Shown one piece after another: positions 1-23,401 of a DNA stretch of 64,000 bases. How positions within the stretch are numbered: the first letter of the stretch is position 1; each line of letters begins with the position of its first letter. Source of the DNA: Limanda limanda (taxonomy: Eukaryota; Chordata; Actinopteri; Pleuronectiformes; Pleuronectidae); assembly GCF_963576545.1 (NCBI RefSeq), contig NC_083638.1, forward strand, positions 23,227,090 through 23,291,089, written 5' to 3'. A program made the position numbers and the translations under genes. The notes under the pieces were generated by a model that made no database searches, was not told where the DNA came from, and saw nothing but the letters and a program-made list of their open reading frames with translations.

Positions 1-3000
1 TTTATTTTTAGGCAACAGTTGCATTTATCTGCAAAATCACTTTTAACTCTACTACTCACTACCCTATATTTTTTATAATACTACCTACTGTAATTGTTTA
101 ATCTTTTTATGTTGTATTTAGTAAAGAATCCAAACCCTTTTCTATCACGGTCCTCGGTTAAAACACCACAATCTCAATCCTGACATGAATTAAAAGAAGA
201 TTTTCACTTGATTTGATTTAGATAAGAAGAACATCTGACCTTTTTGCACACATCAGTCCTTTGATGAACAATTTCCTTCACTATCAACTCACGTTAATTC
301 AAACTGTGATGCTGTAATTCACTGTGAACGTCAGCTGTGCTCCCCCCAACAACGTGACAGCTCTGCTTTTTTCTTTCTTTCTTTTCATTTTTAACACAAA
401 ATTCTGGATTCTTAAAACCTCTCACCGCTAAAAAAAAGCAGCACAAATGGTGCAGCATGCCCAACAGTAAAGATCTTCAAGAGCTCAGGAAGTGGATGCG
501 TGGATTCCTCTCAGGCTGCAGAGTAAACACAGATCAGACAGATGGGATCTCTCCATCTATCTATCAGCCGCTCGCAAACATGCCCCTGCATCTACAACAA
601 CACACAAACTAGACTCCTACTGCTCCCACACTACACAAACCAAAACAAGCCCCTGAAGAAATACCATATTTTCAAACTTTCTTCAGGGTGAAGTTGAGGG
701 ATGATCAGTGGAGCACACACACACACACACACACTAACACACACAGCACACACACACACACACACTCCACAGCAGCCCAAAGAAGCATACAGAGCCCTTC
801 TCCTTAAATGGTCAAAGCTCCCAGGAGTGAAAGAAAGGCTGCTGCTGAAAAAAGACAGGGAACAGAGGGGACGGGAGAAGGAAGGAGAAGCCCCGAGGAT
901 AGAGGAGTTTTCTGAGGGAAAGGCTGAGAGGGTGACAGTTGGACTGTGGGAAGTCGCTCTCAGTTGCAGGGGACCAGCGGGAGTGTGTGTGTGTCTCCTT
1001 TTCTACAGCAGTGGACTCAGGTAATGTGTGTGCCGCCTGAGGACCGGTTTGGACGGTGGGCTGCTTGTGAGCTGTGGGGTCTTTGCTTATCCTGGTTTCA
1101 GGTGGACACACGTGTTGCTGCAGAGGAGACAACTTCAGCTCTTTGAGCAGTTGGTACTGGAGCGAGTGTTTATGGGATTTTTTGTTGTTGTTGGTCTGAC
1201 TTGTAGCTTCTGCGGTGAGTTGACATGATCTTGTATTTTCTTAATTTGAAAAGTCAGTGGGTTTATCTTCCCTCTCACCTGACTTGTCCACTGACTCTGT
1301 CCATCCATTTCTTTTTTCTCTCTCTCGCACTTCCTCTGCCATGTTATCTCAGACTGTGGCTCCGTAGCAACCACTTCCTCTGCGGGCCCCGTGCTCACTG
1401 CTTCACACAACCAAATTTTAAACAAATCTGGCATGAGGGAGTGAGCTTATGTAACAGGAGGAGGAGGGGGGGGGGGGGAGGATCTCGGTCCCCTTGACTC
1501 CCTCTGAGGAAAGGGGCAGCGAGGCCTGGCCGCAGTGAGGAGTTCATTTTGACTCTGATGGAGGAAGAAGTTTAATTATAGAACATAACTGTAAAGAACA
1601 AGATATTGATGTCCTTGTGTCATGTGGTGCATGGGTCTCTCTCTCTCTCTGTATTCAGTCTTGTATGGCCTGCACAGGAAATCGTCTGAGTGATTCAATT
1701 ACTTTTCAATATTTATCTGAGTCTGTCTGCCAGGGAAACACACACTGTACCTAGTCGAGCCTCCCACACTGCAGGTTGGCATGTTTGTTTGGACAGTGGT
1801 CATTTGCCAGAGGTAATAGTTTCTTCTGTGTCATCAGCAGAAGAAACAAAAACTGGTTAATTGTGTTTTTTGCTCAAAAGCAAGATTCTGTCGTTAAAAC
1901 ACTTTTTACTTGTTGCATTTGTGTGATTGTTTAGTTTAAAATAAAATGGACTGTAAAGATATGGAGATATTCAAACTTTTGAGATGATCTGTGATGTCTT
2001 TGCTGCTCTTCTTTGTATTCTCCTTATTTGGCATATGTTGTTGTAGAAGAAGTAGAATATGAATGAATGAATAAATCAATCATTTAAGTTTGTCACAGAA
2101 AATGCAGTTGGTTGTTACCAAAGTTGTGCTGGCAATTACATCATCACATTAGAAATACTCGCTCTCATATTCATATTCATATTTGAAATAGAACCTCAAA
2201 TGTGATCTGTCCATGTAAAAACAACTGAAGGAGACTCAGACAGAAGTTTACACTTTTAAGTATGAGAATCAGGTGGAATTAGAAGATGCCAATGAAAGAT
2301 TAACGTTCTCAGTTTCTTCAGCTGCAAGAAGTTCCACATTAAACTCAACAGTTTAGTGTAGTAAAACAGCTCTTTAACGTATGAAACCATCTGTATTAAA
2401 TGCTCCTGCATGCAGGCGGAGAGAGAGAGAGAAAGAGGTGGATGTGCTCTTGCATGACAGTATTCCTGTAGTCAGGAAATATCTGACGCTCTCTGGAAGA
2501 CAGTTAAACAACCCATTTCCTCCCCAGTGACTCACGGCCTTTCTGTCCCTATACGTTCCCAAGAACTTGTCATGCTTGCGATGACACTGAGCAGCTCGGA
2601 TTTGTCGGATGTGAAGTGCGTGCCATATTATATCCCAGAAATAACCAATCATCCGTCACACCTTTCCCTCCTCGCCGTATTCATCAGCTGGGGAATCGAG
2701 ATGACAACAGGGGCAGTAAAACAGAGCCCCACCTGCGCTGGTCATGGATATGTAAATCTTTCTATTTTTAGCGAGACCATGACAGACAGAGAGGCACTCT
2801 GAGTACACTGTGCTCCTCCAGGAGGTGAAATCTGCTCCTGACTCCTCTATTCAATAGATCGATACAGTAGTCACAAATGTTGTATGACTTTGGGTTGAAA
2901 CAGTGTTTCTGTTGCACACATTTAAAGATATTTCTCGCCTGTTTCATCTAATATAACTTTGAGCTAATCTAGCCAATAAATACATTTTCAAATTGGCAAC

Positions 3001-5651
3001 AATTTACAATTATTCAGTTATAATATAGTACATTTTCTATTTTTTAAGTACCAACAGCTTCCAAATAGTGACTACTTGCTGTATAACTGAATATCTTGAA
3101 CATATTAACAGAAGAAATTTGAAGATTTCCCTTTTAACTCTGGCAAAATAAGATATGATGGGATTTTTCTTATATGAGTAAATGACTAAATTAATCAGCA
3201 AAGAAATTAAGAATTAAAATGCGATATAGCTTTGCTATATATCCACAGCGAGTGATAGAAAAAGGTTTTGTTTTGAACATGCAGTAACATTTCGACAGAT
3301 ATTATATGTACATAGACACCATTGTCTGATGCTGATACAACATATACCATTAATGCCAATAATATGTGTGAATGTTCACTTTCCTGACTCCATCTTTTAT
3401 CTGAGTGACAAGATTTCTTCATTTCCTAAGATTCGGTATCACATTACACATATGTGTTAATTTTGTGTTCTCGTCATTGGGTGTCTTTCAACCATAAACT
3501 AAGACTTAGATTTGAAGTCACACCATTTATCTGGTTTAATGGGAAAACAACATTGTAGTGTGAAGAAATCATTTCTCCTCTCTTATCTTCCTGCTCATAT
3601 TTGTATTATTTTCATAATCTATCCATGAGAGCCTCTGTTTGTTTGACTCTGTCCCTCTGGAGCTCAGTGAGTCTGTGAGAACAAGTAACACTGAACGTAG
3701 CAGAGTCTGAAAACAAGTCGGTGCATCCGACTCACTCTGACAGTTTCTGCCCAAAACCCTTTCTGGCTGATGAAAGTCACAGTGTGGGAACAAGAACACA
3801 TGTAACTAGCTTCGCCGGCTCCGTCATGAGTCGTATTTATTTGCCTTTTCAATCCCTCAGTGAGTGTTGCTGTTTTTGTTAACTGTCCTCTCATCATCTC
3901 TTAAGATATAATCAAATCTCTGCTTATTGTTTCATGATTAAATGAGAATCTAAGACTTGAAAGGCTTTTTTTTCGTACATTTTTCCATCAAAGGAAGATT
4001 TATTTAACATATTCAATATCTTTAAGGTGCCTTTATGTGGCCTTTTCTTGTAAACCAACTCATGTTAAAATCAAGTGTTTGTCAACAGAGTGCGCCCCTG
4101 TGGTCTAACAAATGTGTTGAATCCATTTCCGCCATTGTAAAGTGAAGTGTGACCACCTGTAGATCACTGGTATGATGTGAAAGACCAGGGTCTTTTCCTA
4201 CCAATAAAAAACGACCCCGAAGGTCGGTAGCCTATGACCCATAGTTACACTTTATTGTGAAGCACTATCTAGTGGTTGTGTGAAACAGCATCAGTCATTT
4301 CAGCAAACGCCCAATAACAACATGTTACGTTTGTGTCACTGTAACTATGATCAGTTCAGGAGGAGGAGATGTTGGAATGGTTGGACGAGTCGACAAAACT
4401 TTATATTTTATCATTAGAAACCACTGTGTTGTTTCCTCTGACCTTGACCGTGATTGTTATATAACCTTGTGTGTTTTGTATTGTAACCATGACAATGAAG
4501 GTCCTTTAACTTAAATGCTTATTTTACCCAAACCCAAACAATCTGTTTATTTTTCCACATCAAGCTTTTCAACATCACTGATTAATGAGTTGTACCACAG
4601 GGACAGAAAAGCTACATGTTTTTTATACTTGTTGGCCATTTCTAGACATTTTGGGGCCTTAGGTGAGACTTTCAGCACCTTAGAGTCGGATCTTTATGCC
4701 ATAATTGTTCCAATTGTGTCTGGATATCAAAAGTGACAAGTGATCAAAGCCTGGATTTGACCGGCTCAAAACATCAGTGCGTAGATGGCTTCAGTGAAGA
4801 TATAGTCAATGTCCAAGTTATGATTTGTCTACAGTTGGGATCTCATGATCGAACAAATGATAGGTCACCTGATTTTGGATTCTTATGCAGCGCTGAGGGC
4901 AGATGAACTGTGTTCTTACAAGATAATCAGAAGCCAGTAGGTTATTGTTATTTCCGCCTGCAGCTCCACGGTGCTTTCCTGCACCTGTAGTGTTATTTTA
5001 ACAGTCTAGTGCATGCATTTGACAGCAGAGATTGATTATTAAAAGCTGAGAGGGCTTCTGTAAATAAACCGTTTTCTTTCTTCTCTTTGGTGCTCCTCCA
5101 GCAGGGGGCACCCTCAGCAAATTCTCCATCCCTTAAAAACACTCAAAAACTAATAGCAACATGTAAATTCTGTTTGTCAAACACAATCTATGGCTATCTT
5201 GAGATGAATATTCATGTTTTTCTTTGCTTATACTTTGCCTAAAAGTATTTTCTGATCTTCATTAGATCCCCAAGTGGTAGGACAATGATTGATACCCACA
5301 ATTTTAACACTTGACTCATACAATAATTCAGTTTAAAGGAAGAGGTTTGGTTTCTGATAATTTAGTCACAGTCTGTTGGGAAAGTGTGCTAATACTGCCG
5401 TTGCAAAGCAGAAGAGGATGAAGCTATTTGGGGATTTGTTTATAATGAGAATGTTTGGTTCTGTGTATCATATATTTAGCTGTGGTCAGAAATCCGGAAG
5501 GGACTTTTTCTTCAGAATTTTAACATTCAAGTTTCTCAGACAATGAAAAAAAGGATCAGCAGTTCTCTTACTTATCTTTTGCATATGTCCCTGTCCACAC
5601 ATAACAGGCACGTGTTTGTGTCTTTGTGTGTTTGTGATCTCTCCGCTCCAG
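1..5651. other. Upstream/intronic DNA before the first recognised irag1 coding exon
   Basis: No coding exon is recognised here. The short open frames near 0.7-1.5 kb contain CA repeats or poly-G and have no family resemblance. Good splice donors at about 1020 (CTCAG/GTAATG) and 1212 (TGCG/GTGAGT) make a non-coding first exon of irag1 in 0.8-1.2 kb possible but unproven. The rest is AT-rich single-copy-looking sequence. Confidence 0.5.
711..767. repeat. Interrupted (CA)n microsatellite
   Basis: Runs of CA broken by short interruptions. It generates a meaningless His-Thr open frame on the plus strand. Confidence 0.9.
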
Positions 5652-5792
5652 GAAGAGGAGGAACACGTACCGCAGGAATCTCCTTCTGAGCAAAGTGGCC
5701 AGAACCCCAGGGAGACCTGCGACAAAGCTCCTGCTGCTGAGAGACATTTTATTTTCCCCCACACCCGCTCTCACCCCCCGCTGCTCCCCAGC

Positions 5793-16097
<10,305 letters not shown>

Positions 16098-16650
16098 AGT
16101 GCCACACGAGATAAAGATGTTCGGACTGAGTGTCGCGCCACGACCAAAGAATCCTGCCACAGAGGGACAGGGGCCGCTGTTACTCTTTGTCTCTGTCAAT
16201 TTACCATATCATCACACCCGGACTCACTTGAATCCATGGCCCTGGTTCTGGAGGCTCAGATGGAGGCTTTACGGTTAATGTTGCCTCCCCTTTGGTTGTC
16301 AGCGTTAAGTTATTATTTAGTTTGGATTGAAAAGTCAACGTATTGTTTGCTGTGGTGAGAAAAAGATTATTTCTGTTTAGGGACCAGTGCAGTGTGAAGA
16401 AATATATGTATTTAAATAAGATTCATACATAATGATTCCGGTAGATGGATGATGAATATGGCATTTTCATTTTCATTTAATGCCACAGCAGGAAAAATGT
16501 ATATTTATTTCACTATTATGTTAAAACTGAAGTGCTGAACCGTTAGATCCCCCTTTTGGCAGTGAGAGGAATTACACATACACAGGATAGTAATTATATA
16601 TTTAGGTAGAGCAAATGCAACAGCGCCACAGCTACTGCATTCGCTACACA

Positions 16651-17035
16651 CCATAGAATTAATATAAAGATGGACGACTTGTTTCCACCTCCTCCAACTA
16701 TCCAGAAGTGAAGCCAAAATATACTAATGCTGCCATCTTGTGCTAAAAATGTCATGTGGAGCCAGAGTCTGATTGGTGGATGGACGCGCTCAACCAATTT
16801 TGAGTTGTTCTGAGCTATAAATCAAAACCAAAAGTATCAGATATGTGTGATAAGAGCTACCTAAAATGCCGGGAGTCACCTTTTGAGGGGAAAGGATTTG
16901 GTCCATGTCCCATCAACTGACATGGAGGAAGCAGGATTTATGGCTAACACTGCAACCAGCCACCAGGGGGTGATCGGGGTGCTTTGGTTTCACTTTTGGG
17001 GAGAAGTCGTATCCTCCATCTGTATACAGTCTTTT
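16651..17035. mobile_element. MITE copy in irag1 3'UTR
   Basis: Ends resemble 'tatataaagatggacga' and its reverse 'cctccatctgtatacag'. The interior has 'tccagaagtgaagccaaa', 'gctgccatcttgtgc' and 'cagccaccagggggtgatc'. A second copy is at 51100-51568. The terminal inverted ends are imperfect, so the exact limits are approximate. Confidence 0.6.
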
Positions 17036-17658
17036 TATAACTGTAGGCTTTTCTCTGAACACAGAATAAATTTTGCATCTGGAGCATCCGTTCCTATATC
17101 ACATATCCGACATCATCTCCTTCGCTACAGACGCTCTTCTCTTCAGCTCTGACAAATTTGCTGGTAGAAGCAAAGTGCAAAACAGGAATTTTTCCACAGA
17201 CGCCAAATCTCCTGCAAAATACAGAGAGAATCACATGCAGCTGGTTCATAACTAATAATTAACAAGGCCTTGAATGTGACGAACATCTATTTATATGTGA
17301 AAGTTCCCCACGTCAGCTTTAAAGTGTAATCTTTTTAATCTTTTTTTTATTTTTATCATTAGATAATAATTGAATCCTTATTTAAAGATAGAGGAATTAA
17401 TACATTGTTATGATCTGTTTTTTTAAGTTCCATCATGTTTATTTAAAGTCCTAAATATAAAACATAAGCACATTCCAGAGTAGTTCCGTAAGTGCGATGA
17501 TTTGCAGTTGACGGTTCTTCAGAGCACTGACAGATTTTCTTCTTGTGTGAGAGCACTGTGTCGACGGCATGAGACGTGTTTTTATTTTCTTTGCACATGT
17601 GTTTCTGCCTGTGTTGTTGGTTCCTTGTGGATGTTTTACTCTTCCACGTCACCTTTCG

Positions 17659-17664
17659 AATAAA
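17659..17664 (+). promoter_or_regulatory. Poly(A) signal AATAAA, probable irag1 end
   Basis: Canonical hexamer about 1.56 kb after the irag1 stop, with a T/G-rich stretch just downstream. It is the last good signal before the next transposon and gene. Confidence 0.5.
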
Positions 17665-17774
17665 GGTGCATGAAAGGAGATTAGTTCTGTTTTCCCTTTT
17701 CTAACGTGACATTTGCAGTTTTTTCAGGTGAAAAGTAAATCCACAAAACTTGGATGTTCAAAGGCAGTTGGAGC

Positions 17775-17941
17775 CAGGGCCGGGTCTAGGCAGGGGCAAG
17801 AGGGGGCCTGGCCCCCTCAAATAAATGTTGTGCCCCCTCAAACTAAATCCCAATTTATAATAATAATAATATAATAAAGCACAATGCCCCCTCAAGATTT
17901 GTGGCTGCCCCCTCATACATGCCTGTCTAGACCCGGCCCTG
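17775..17941. mobile_element. 167-bp hAT-type MITE with perfect target duplication
   Basis: Starts CAGGGCCGGGTCTAGGCAGG and ends CCTGTCTAGACCCGGCCCTG, an inverted pair with few mismatches. It is flanked by identical 8-bp repeats GTTGGAGC at 17767-17774 and 17942-17949. An 8-bp duplication with CAGGG ends points to the hAT superfamily. It has no coding capacity. Confidence 0.9.
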
Positions 17942-17949
17942 GTTGGAGC

Positions 17950-19500
17950 CAGCAGATAGTTGGCTTAACTTTACTTAAAGACAATTATTCAACATTCACT
18001 CGGGATCACAGGGCTTTCACTTAGGGACCATCAATAAATTCCCGTTAGAAGAGGAGATTACTACATTGTTTTGAATCACTTTCATGTCAGGTGACCCACT
18101 GACTCCAAACTAATCCCAGATAAATATATATCATTTGCAGTCAAAGTCCAATTGTGTGTCCTGTTGATCTAGAGTAGCTTTACCATTAGCACCTGACTGG
18201 ATTCAGTTGGTCAGATGACATGGAAGCAATTGAAATAAATAGTTTAAAAATATATATATCTATATACAACAGGTCAAAGTATTTGATTAAATAATCAAAT
18301 TCATATTTTTCATTGAAGACATTGTTATAATGGCTCTGTTCCTTTTAGATGCTTCACACCTGGCGCTGGCTCCACACGGTCACGGTTTATTTGGGACACT
18401 TGAACAAAGCAGAGCCAACAACACATCAACATGCGTGTATTCACTTCCCAAAACCATCACTTCTAAATTCCATCATATTCCCACTGGACTCTCTTAATCA
18501 ACTGAGGAAACCATTGAGTGTGCTGTAATCTTACAATATAAGGTCCTAATAGACGCACACATCTCCCCCTTGAGAGAAGTTGTCTGTCCTTGTCCACAGC
18601 CCCAGATTGTCATGTACTGTCCCCGCCGGACGCCTCATTGACACCTCACATCTGACAAAACAGGGCTGCGTGTTCGTCAGTGTGCTTGGCGTCATTTCCT
18701 GCAGTCAGGGCTGGCGAAGAGATGTTTTTGTGGAAGTGGGAATGTCGTCATGTGCCGAAAGCTCATCGGAGGACACCAGAGATCATAAGTGTGTTCATGA
18801 CTGAGTGAGGCCCCGAGGGAGGAAATCATTTGGACAGAGCGCCCTCAGTTAGATGTCAGTAACAGCGCAAATCATTTGCTTTATGAGCGCCGATTTTTAT
18901 CACGTGTTGAAAACCAATGTTTCTATACAAGATTTAACAAGATTTATACGTGCTCTGCTCTGAGCATAAAACTTATTTAAGGAGCAGCTCAAATTATCCT
19001 TTTTGTTTAGGTCGCAGCTAAGTCATAATAATAAGTGGGTTTTTTCCGCTTCCTTTCTTTGATCTGACTCTGAACAAATTCTACTCCTTTTACAGCGAGC
19101 AAAGAATCATTCCATTAACTGATATAAATATAATAATAACCAAAGGTTAACATAATATAATGTGAAGTACGTATGTAAGTACGTGGTAGAGAAAAATACC
19201 CGTATCACTTTTCCCACTGCTCACATCATTCTCTTTTTTTCTATCTTTGCCAGAAGAGAAGGTCACACTAGTTCATGAAAGCACCAATATTGAAAGTTCC
19301 TGTGATAACCTTCCTTCCTAATAAATTTCTCTCAGCTTTGTGTCCTGCTGACATATTAGTTTTATATCTTTGTCTCCCGGGGCCTGCTCTTAGGACATAT
19401 GATGGTCTCATAATCTGACTTGTGTGCAGCACTTCCCTCTTCCTTTTCCTCTTCTTTCTGACAATGAGCGTCCAGAGACTCCAGTGAACAGAATCAACTC
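17950..19500. other. Intergenic DNA between irag1 and lyve1
   Basis: No coding exon, RNA gene or clear transposon recognised. The longest open frame (74 codons near 18.6 kb) has no family features. irag1 and lyve1 are neighbours in the same orientation, as in human. Confidence 0.6.
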
Positions 19501-19508
19501 TATTTAAC
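19501..19508 (+). promoter_or_regulatory. Possible TATA-like box of lyve1
   Basis: TATTTAAC lies 75 bp upstream of the lyve1 ATG, a plausible place for a TATA element with a short 5'UTR. Not demonstrated. Confidence 0.3.
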
Positions 19509-19575
19509 CCTGTCATTTGGCTCGGAGACACATTAACTGTGCAGCACTTGTCGTCAGTCTCCACTCGCTGCAGTC

Positions 19576-21518
19576 ATGAATATGATCTGGCTTTGCCTCA
19601 CGGCTGTGATGTCCTTTACTTCAGTCATCTGTGGTCAAAGTATTGACACTAGCCACATCAGAGGTGAGTCATTTCCACCTGATTTAATATCTATCACTTT
19701 GTATATGTCTACCATGTAACTAACCGTGTATATGCAGCAGTAAAATGTATTTTTTTTTTCTCATGTTACAGTTCAACCTAAATGTGAAAATGTTGTATTT
19801 GCTGTTTTGTTCCAGTTTTCCCAGCAATGAACCAAAGTATTGCTGGAGTTTTCCAGGTCAGCTCCTTGAATCACCTCAACCAGCCTCAGTACGCCTTCAA
19901 TGCCTCTGAAGCTCGGAGCCTCTGCTTGTCCCTGGGAGTGGACATCGCCTCCAAAGCCCAAGTGAAGAACGCGCTCAACAGAGGATTAGAAACGTGCAGG
20001 TAGGACCAGAGAAGAAATGCCCAGGATCAGTTCAGTCAGATCCTAATAAGCCTGTTGTCATGGGTTTAATATTTTTTATTTTGTTTAGGTATGGATGGAT
20101 TGATGAACATTTTGCAGTCATTCCCCGCATCCAGTCACTTTCTACCTGTGGACAAGGCCGGACAGGTTTGGTGCCATGGCGAGCATCTGTGACGAAACAG
20201 TTTGATGCCTACTGCTTCAATGAATCAGGTATTAACTTGTTTATCTTCAATTCTCTCTAGTGCTTCAACCCTCATTTAATTACAGCAGGTTATTGAAGAT
20301 TTTAATGTGTAAATCTCAGACTCAGCCTAGATTCACTGCATTTTATAAATTATTCTATATATTTTGGGATAAATAAAATTATTTTGCTTCAAAATCTGAA
20401 TGGAGAAGATAATGAATGTAAAGTACGGTTGAATTCAGAGGGAACGTGAAGAGTTTGTTTAAAACCTCCACAGTCTCGATGTGTTTCCTTAACATGATTT
20501 TTAAATGTGTATCAATGAAGTACCATTACAACCATTCAGAAATACAGTTTGAATATTTTCCTACACTCTGTCAGTAAAGCTGTATAAGGATATAAAAATC
20601 AGTACATAGCTGCAAGTGGGAGGCAGATAGAAGTTTTCCCTGAATGTTAAAACAAATGAATTCCACAGATTTGGATTCATTAAATTACATGTATTTATAA
20701 TTTATAATCTAATCTGTCATGGTCTTCACTCACAGACGCAGTAATACAATTGAAGGATGCAACAACTACCAGCCCCCTGAACAGCAGCGATCACTCAGAG
20801 CAAACACACTCCACCCAGACGACACAGTCTACATCTTCCTCCTCCTCGCCTCGCTCCTCTTCCTCCTCAGCTCCTGTACCCAGAGACAAGGAGGTAGAAC
20901 CAGCTCGATACGTCGGCAGTGCAATTCGCTCTGCAGGAGGTACAAGAGTCTTCTTCACAAGAATAAACTCTATGGAGGAATTTATTTTTACTTTGTAAAA
21001 AAATATATAACTAAAGACCTTTTATCATAAATGCTTGGATGTTATGTTTTTATGACTGATGTTCTGTTCCTCTCATGTTTTTAATGTTCCAGGAAAGGTT
21101 GTTCTCATCACCTCAACCTGCGGACTTCTTCTTGCTGCAATTATCCTCATTGTCTACCTGAAGTCGTAAGTGGTTTTCTACATGAAAATACTATACAAAA
21201 TTATTACCTAGTTCTTTTATTTGTTCAATTATGTTTTGTTACTGAATGATGGTGATCTGCTCCTTTTATCAAATCTGTTTTCCTTGGTTATTACAGTACA
21301 TTGTATGTGTTTCCTCTTTGAGCAGGAGGAGGATTGGGTCTCAGAGCTCTGACATGAAGCAGCAGCAGGAGTCCATTGAGACAGAAGACTGGACGTGTGT
21401 GAAGAGTGTGGAGCAAACCGAGGAGGACTCTCAAGACGAGGAGAAGATACAAGTGGCGGACGAGGACAATGAAGTGTCTCTTAATCTGTCTGATAGTGAT
21501 GTAACAAAAGGATCCTAA
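19576..21518 (+). CDS. lyve1: lyve1: lymphatic vessel hyaluronan receptor 1
   Basis: A type I membrane glycoprotein of lymphatic endothelium that binds hyaluronan. Coding exons 19576-19663, 19816-19999, 20089-20228, 20736-20939, 21093-21165, 21326-21518 join in phase to 882 nt (293 aa; human 322). Order of parts: signal peptide (MNMIWLCLTAVMSFTSVICG), Link domain over exons 2-3 with the four expected cysteines in contexts SLCLSLG, ETCRYGW, STCGQGR and AYCFNES, a Ser/Thr-rich stalk in exon 4, a transmembrane helix in exon 5 (VVLITSTCGLLLAAIILIVYL), and an acidic tail ending DVTKGS. CD44 also has a Link domain, but the short size and the position beside irag1 favour lyve1. A poly(A) signal follows at 21689. 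Confidence 0.92.
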
Positions 21519-21688
21519 AGTGCATTTTATTTTTGCGCAAGTTGCACTGGATGTGTTTGTAGATTTTTAGCGTCTGATGTCATGACCTGTGCTGTCCAGC
21601 CACTGGATGGCGATGTTTGACATCCAATCATTTTAAAGAATGATGATTTTACTATTTTAACACTTTTTGTTGCTGTAGATACATGTAA

Positions 21689-21694
21689 AATAAA
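21689..21694 (+). promoter_or_regulatory. Poly(A) signal of lyve1
   Basis: AATAAA 171 nt past the lyve1 stop codon, followed by T-rich sequence; gives a short 3'UTR. Confidence 0.7.
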
Positions 21695-21824
21695 CTTTTG
21701 TAGGCACCTTTTGAACAGCTTAGGTATCACTGAGACCTCTTTCTATTTAAGGCAGAGACGAAGGAAGTGTCCCAGACATCATCCATCTCTCCTATCAGAC
21801 CTGTCTAAAATAACAGTGTGGAAA

Positions 21825-22501
21825 GCTCTCAACAAGTGTTCTTATGGACAATGTGCAGTGTATACAATGCCTGAAAGGTGTCATGTTTCCAACAGTTTAG
21901 TTCACACACCCCTATCATGAAATGGAATGTAAAGTACAAGTGTTTATACATAGTGAGTTTTGTGTAATCACAAGTATGTGAAACTGTAGTACACACGTGC
22001 AGCTCTGTAGTTTTGTCTAAACCCTTGAGACCCAACATAACCTTGTTTTTTTCATCATGGGACCAGCTTAACATAGTACTTTAACTGATATGTTTTTTAA
22101 ATTATTATTTAATCATCACAGTCACTAAATGGCCCTTTTCAAAATAAAGCTAATTTGAAAAGTTTATCTTTGGTGAGGTATGTTGACGTATGTTTGAGCT
22201 CAGCATGCATAGACTAATGTGATGTCTGTTTCAGTCACTTTGGGAATTTACGACTTCAGACTTCACTGCTTCCACTATGAAGCTCAGCTCATTACACAGT
22301 GTCTCGTGTCTGTAGGCCATGCGGATCTGTGCCACATTGGTCCGACGGATATCGTTCCCTTCGGGACCCGTCTTTCAGGTAGTTCTCGCCCAAGAAGTGC
22401 TTCTTCTCCTGTGAATAAACAATAAATGAAAAATTGTTTGTAGACGAATGTGTTGAATCTTGTTGACACGTAATGGAGATGTGGATTGGAAGTGTCTCTG
22501 T
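21825..22501 (-). pseudogene. ampd3 3'-end fragment (exon 15 and 3' flank)
   Basis: Nearly the same as the 3' flank, last exon and last intron of the intact ampd3 (46310-46909). The last-exon part is at about 22235-22412. One extra base within GGGACCCGTC shifts the frame of the exon, and the poly(A) hexamer position of the intact gene (TTTATT on plus) reads TTTAGT here. Similarity stops at 22501, exactly where exon 14 begins in the intact gene. This copy cannot make a protein; it is a dispersed piece left by duplication or retro-independent copying, since it includes intron sequence. Confidence 0.88.
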
Positions 22502-22718
22502 AGTGGGACTTCGAAAGGGGGTTTATTATCCGTTTCATTCCACAACAACTCTTCTCAAAGAACCCCCTTCCGTTAAAACCCCCTTAGAGTCCCCAGAAAC
22601 AACCCGCTTACCACAGGAACTACTATGAAAGAATATGCTAAGTAGTGGAACCATTCACCGCAGCGGTGTGGCCATTCTCCATAGGCGCATTGCCTGTAGG
22701 AGGATCTACTACCTAGTG
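22502..22718. repeat. Unclassified repeat that hosts the hAT insertion (left part)
   Basis: Carries phrases such as 'ataggcgcattgcctgtagg' and 'atgctaagtagtggaacc' that recur to the right of the hAT element at 26700-26830. The hAT therefore landed inside an older repeat; its class is not recognised. Confidence 0.45.
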
Positions 22719-23401
22719 CAGGGATGCCAGGGTGAAATTGGACAGGGGGCCAGATTTTTTCAAGCAAGACCTCAGGGGGCCGGATTACACTTTCGGACTG
22801 AAAATAAGAAATTGCATCGGCACCAAAATAGCCTCACAATGAGGCCTAAAATTACATAGCCTAAAGCAGGAGACAGTTACCCTCTAAAAACGTTACATTT
22901 TCCTATCCATGCAAGTAGCCTACATTTATAAATTAGAAATGCAACAAAATAGACTAGGTGCCAACAAAACACATTTCCTATAAATAACACAAGTGTAAAC
23001 TGTTAATTACTTTTATTATATTTATTGAAGGCTTGCACATGAAAACAAGTCAATGCAAAATAAGGCCAATTAAAAGAAGGCCAGGCCTAAACAAGTCACA
23101 GAAAGAAAGCGCCAGAATAAAGTAGTCCAACATTAGACCATGTGATTGAATATCCAGTAGGAATTAGTAAAACAAAACGGTTCTTGAAAAAATAGGCACA
23201 TATGAGCTATCTAAAAACTAAATTGGCTCAATAACAGATGAGGCACATTAACTTTGCCAGTCATCACCAGTCACCAACCCATATTTCCACACACCCATGT
23301 TCCTTTATGGCACTAGCCTGGCTATCAGTCAACCCCAGCCCCTTTTATTCCCTCCCCCCCCATATCACACTGGAAATGATAAATTGGGAGACCAGCCTAC
23401 T

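Larger units (their letters stand above)
16098..17664 (+). other. irag1: irag1 3' untranslated region
   Basis: The region from the stop codon to an AATAAA at 17659-17664 has no other gene and probably forms the 3'UTR. An earlier candidate AATAAA occurs near 17065. A MITE copy sits inside it (16651-17035). Confidence 0.55.

Noticed and set aside
2374..2802. Opposing frames of about 90 codons
   Set aside because: No family resemblance, no splice-consistent neighbours; likely chance.
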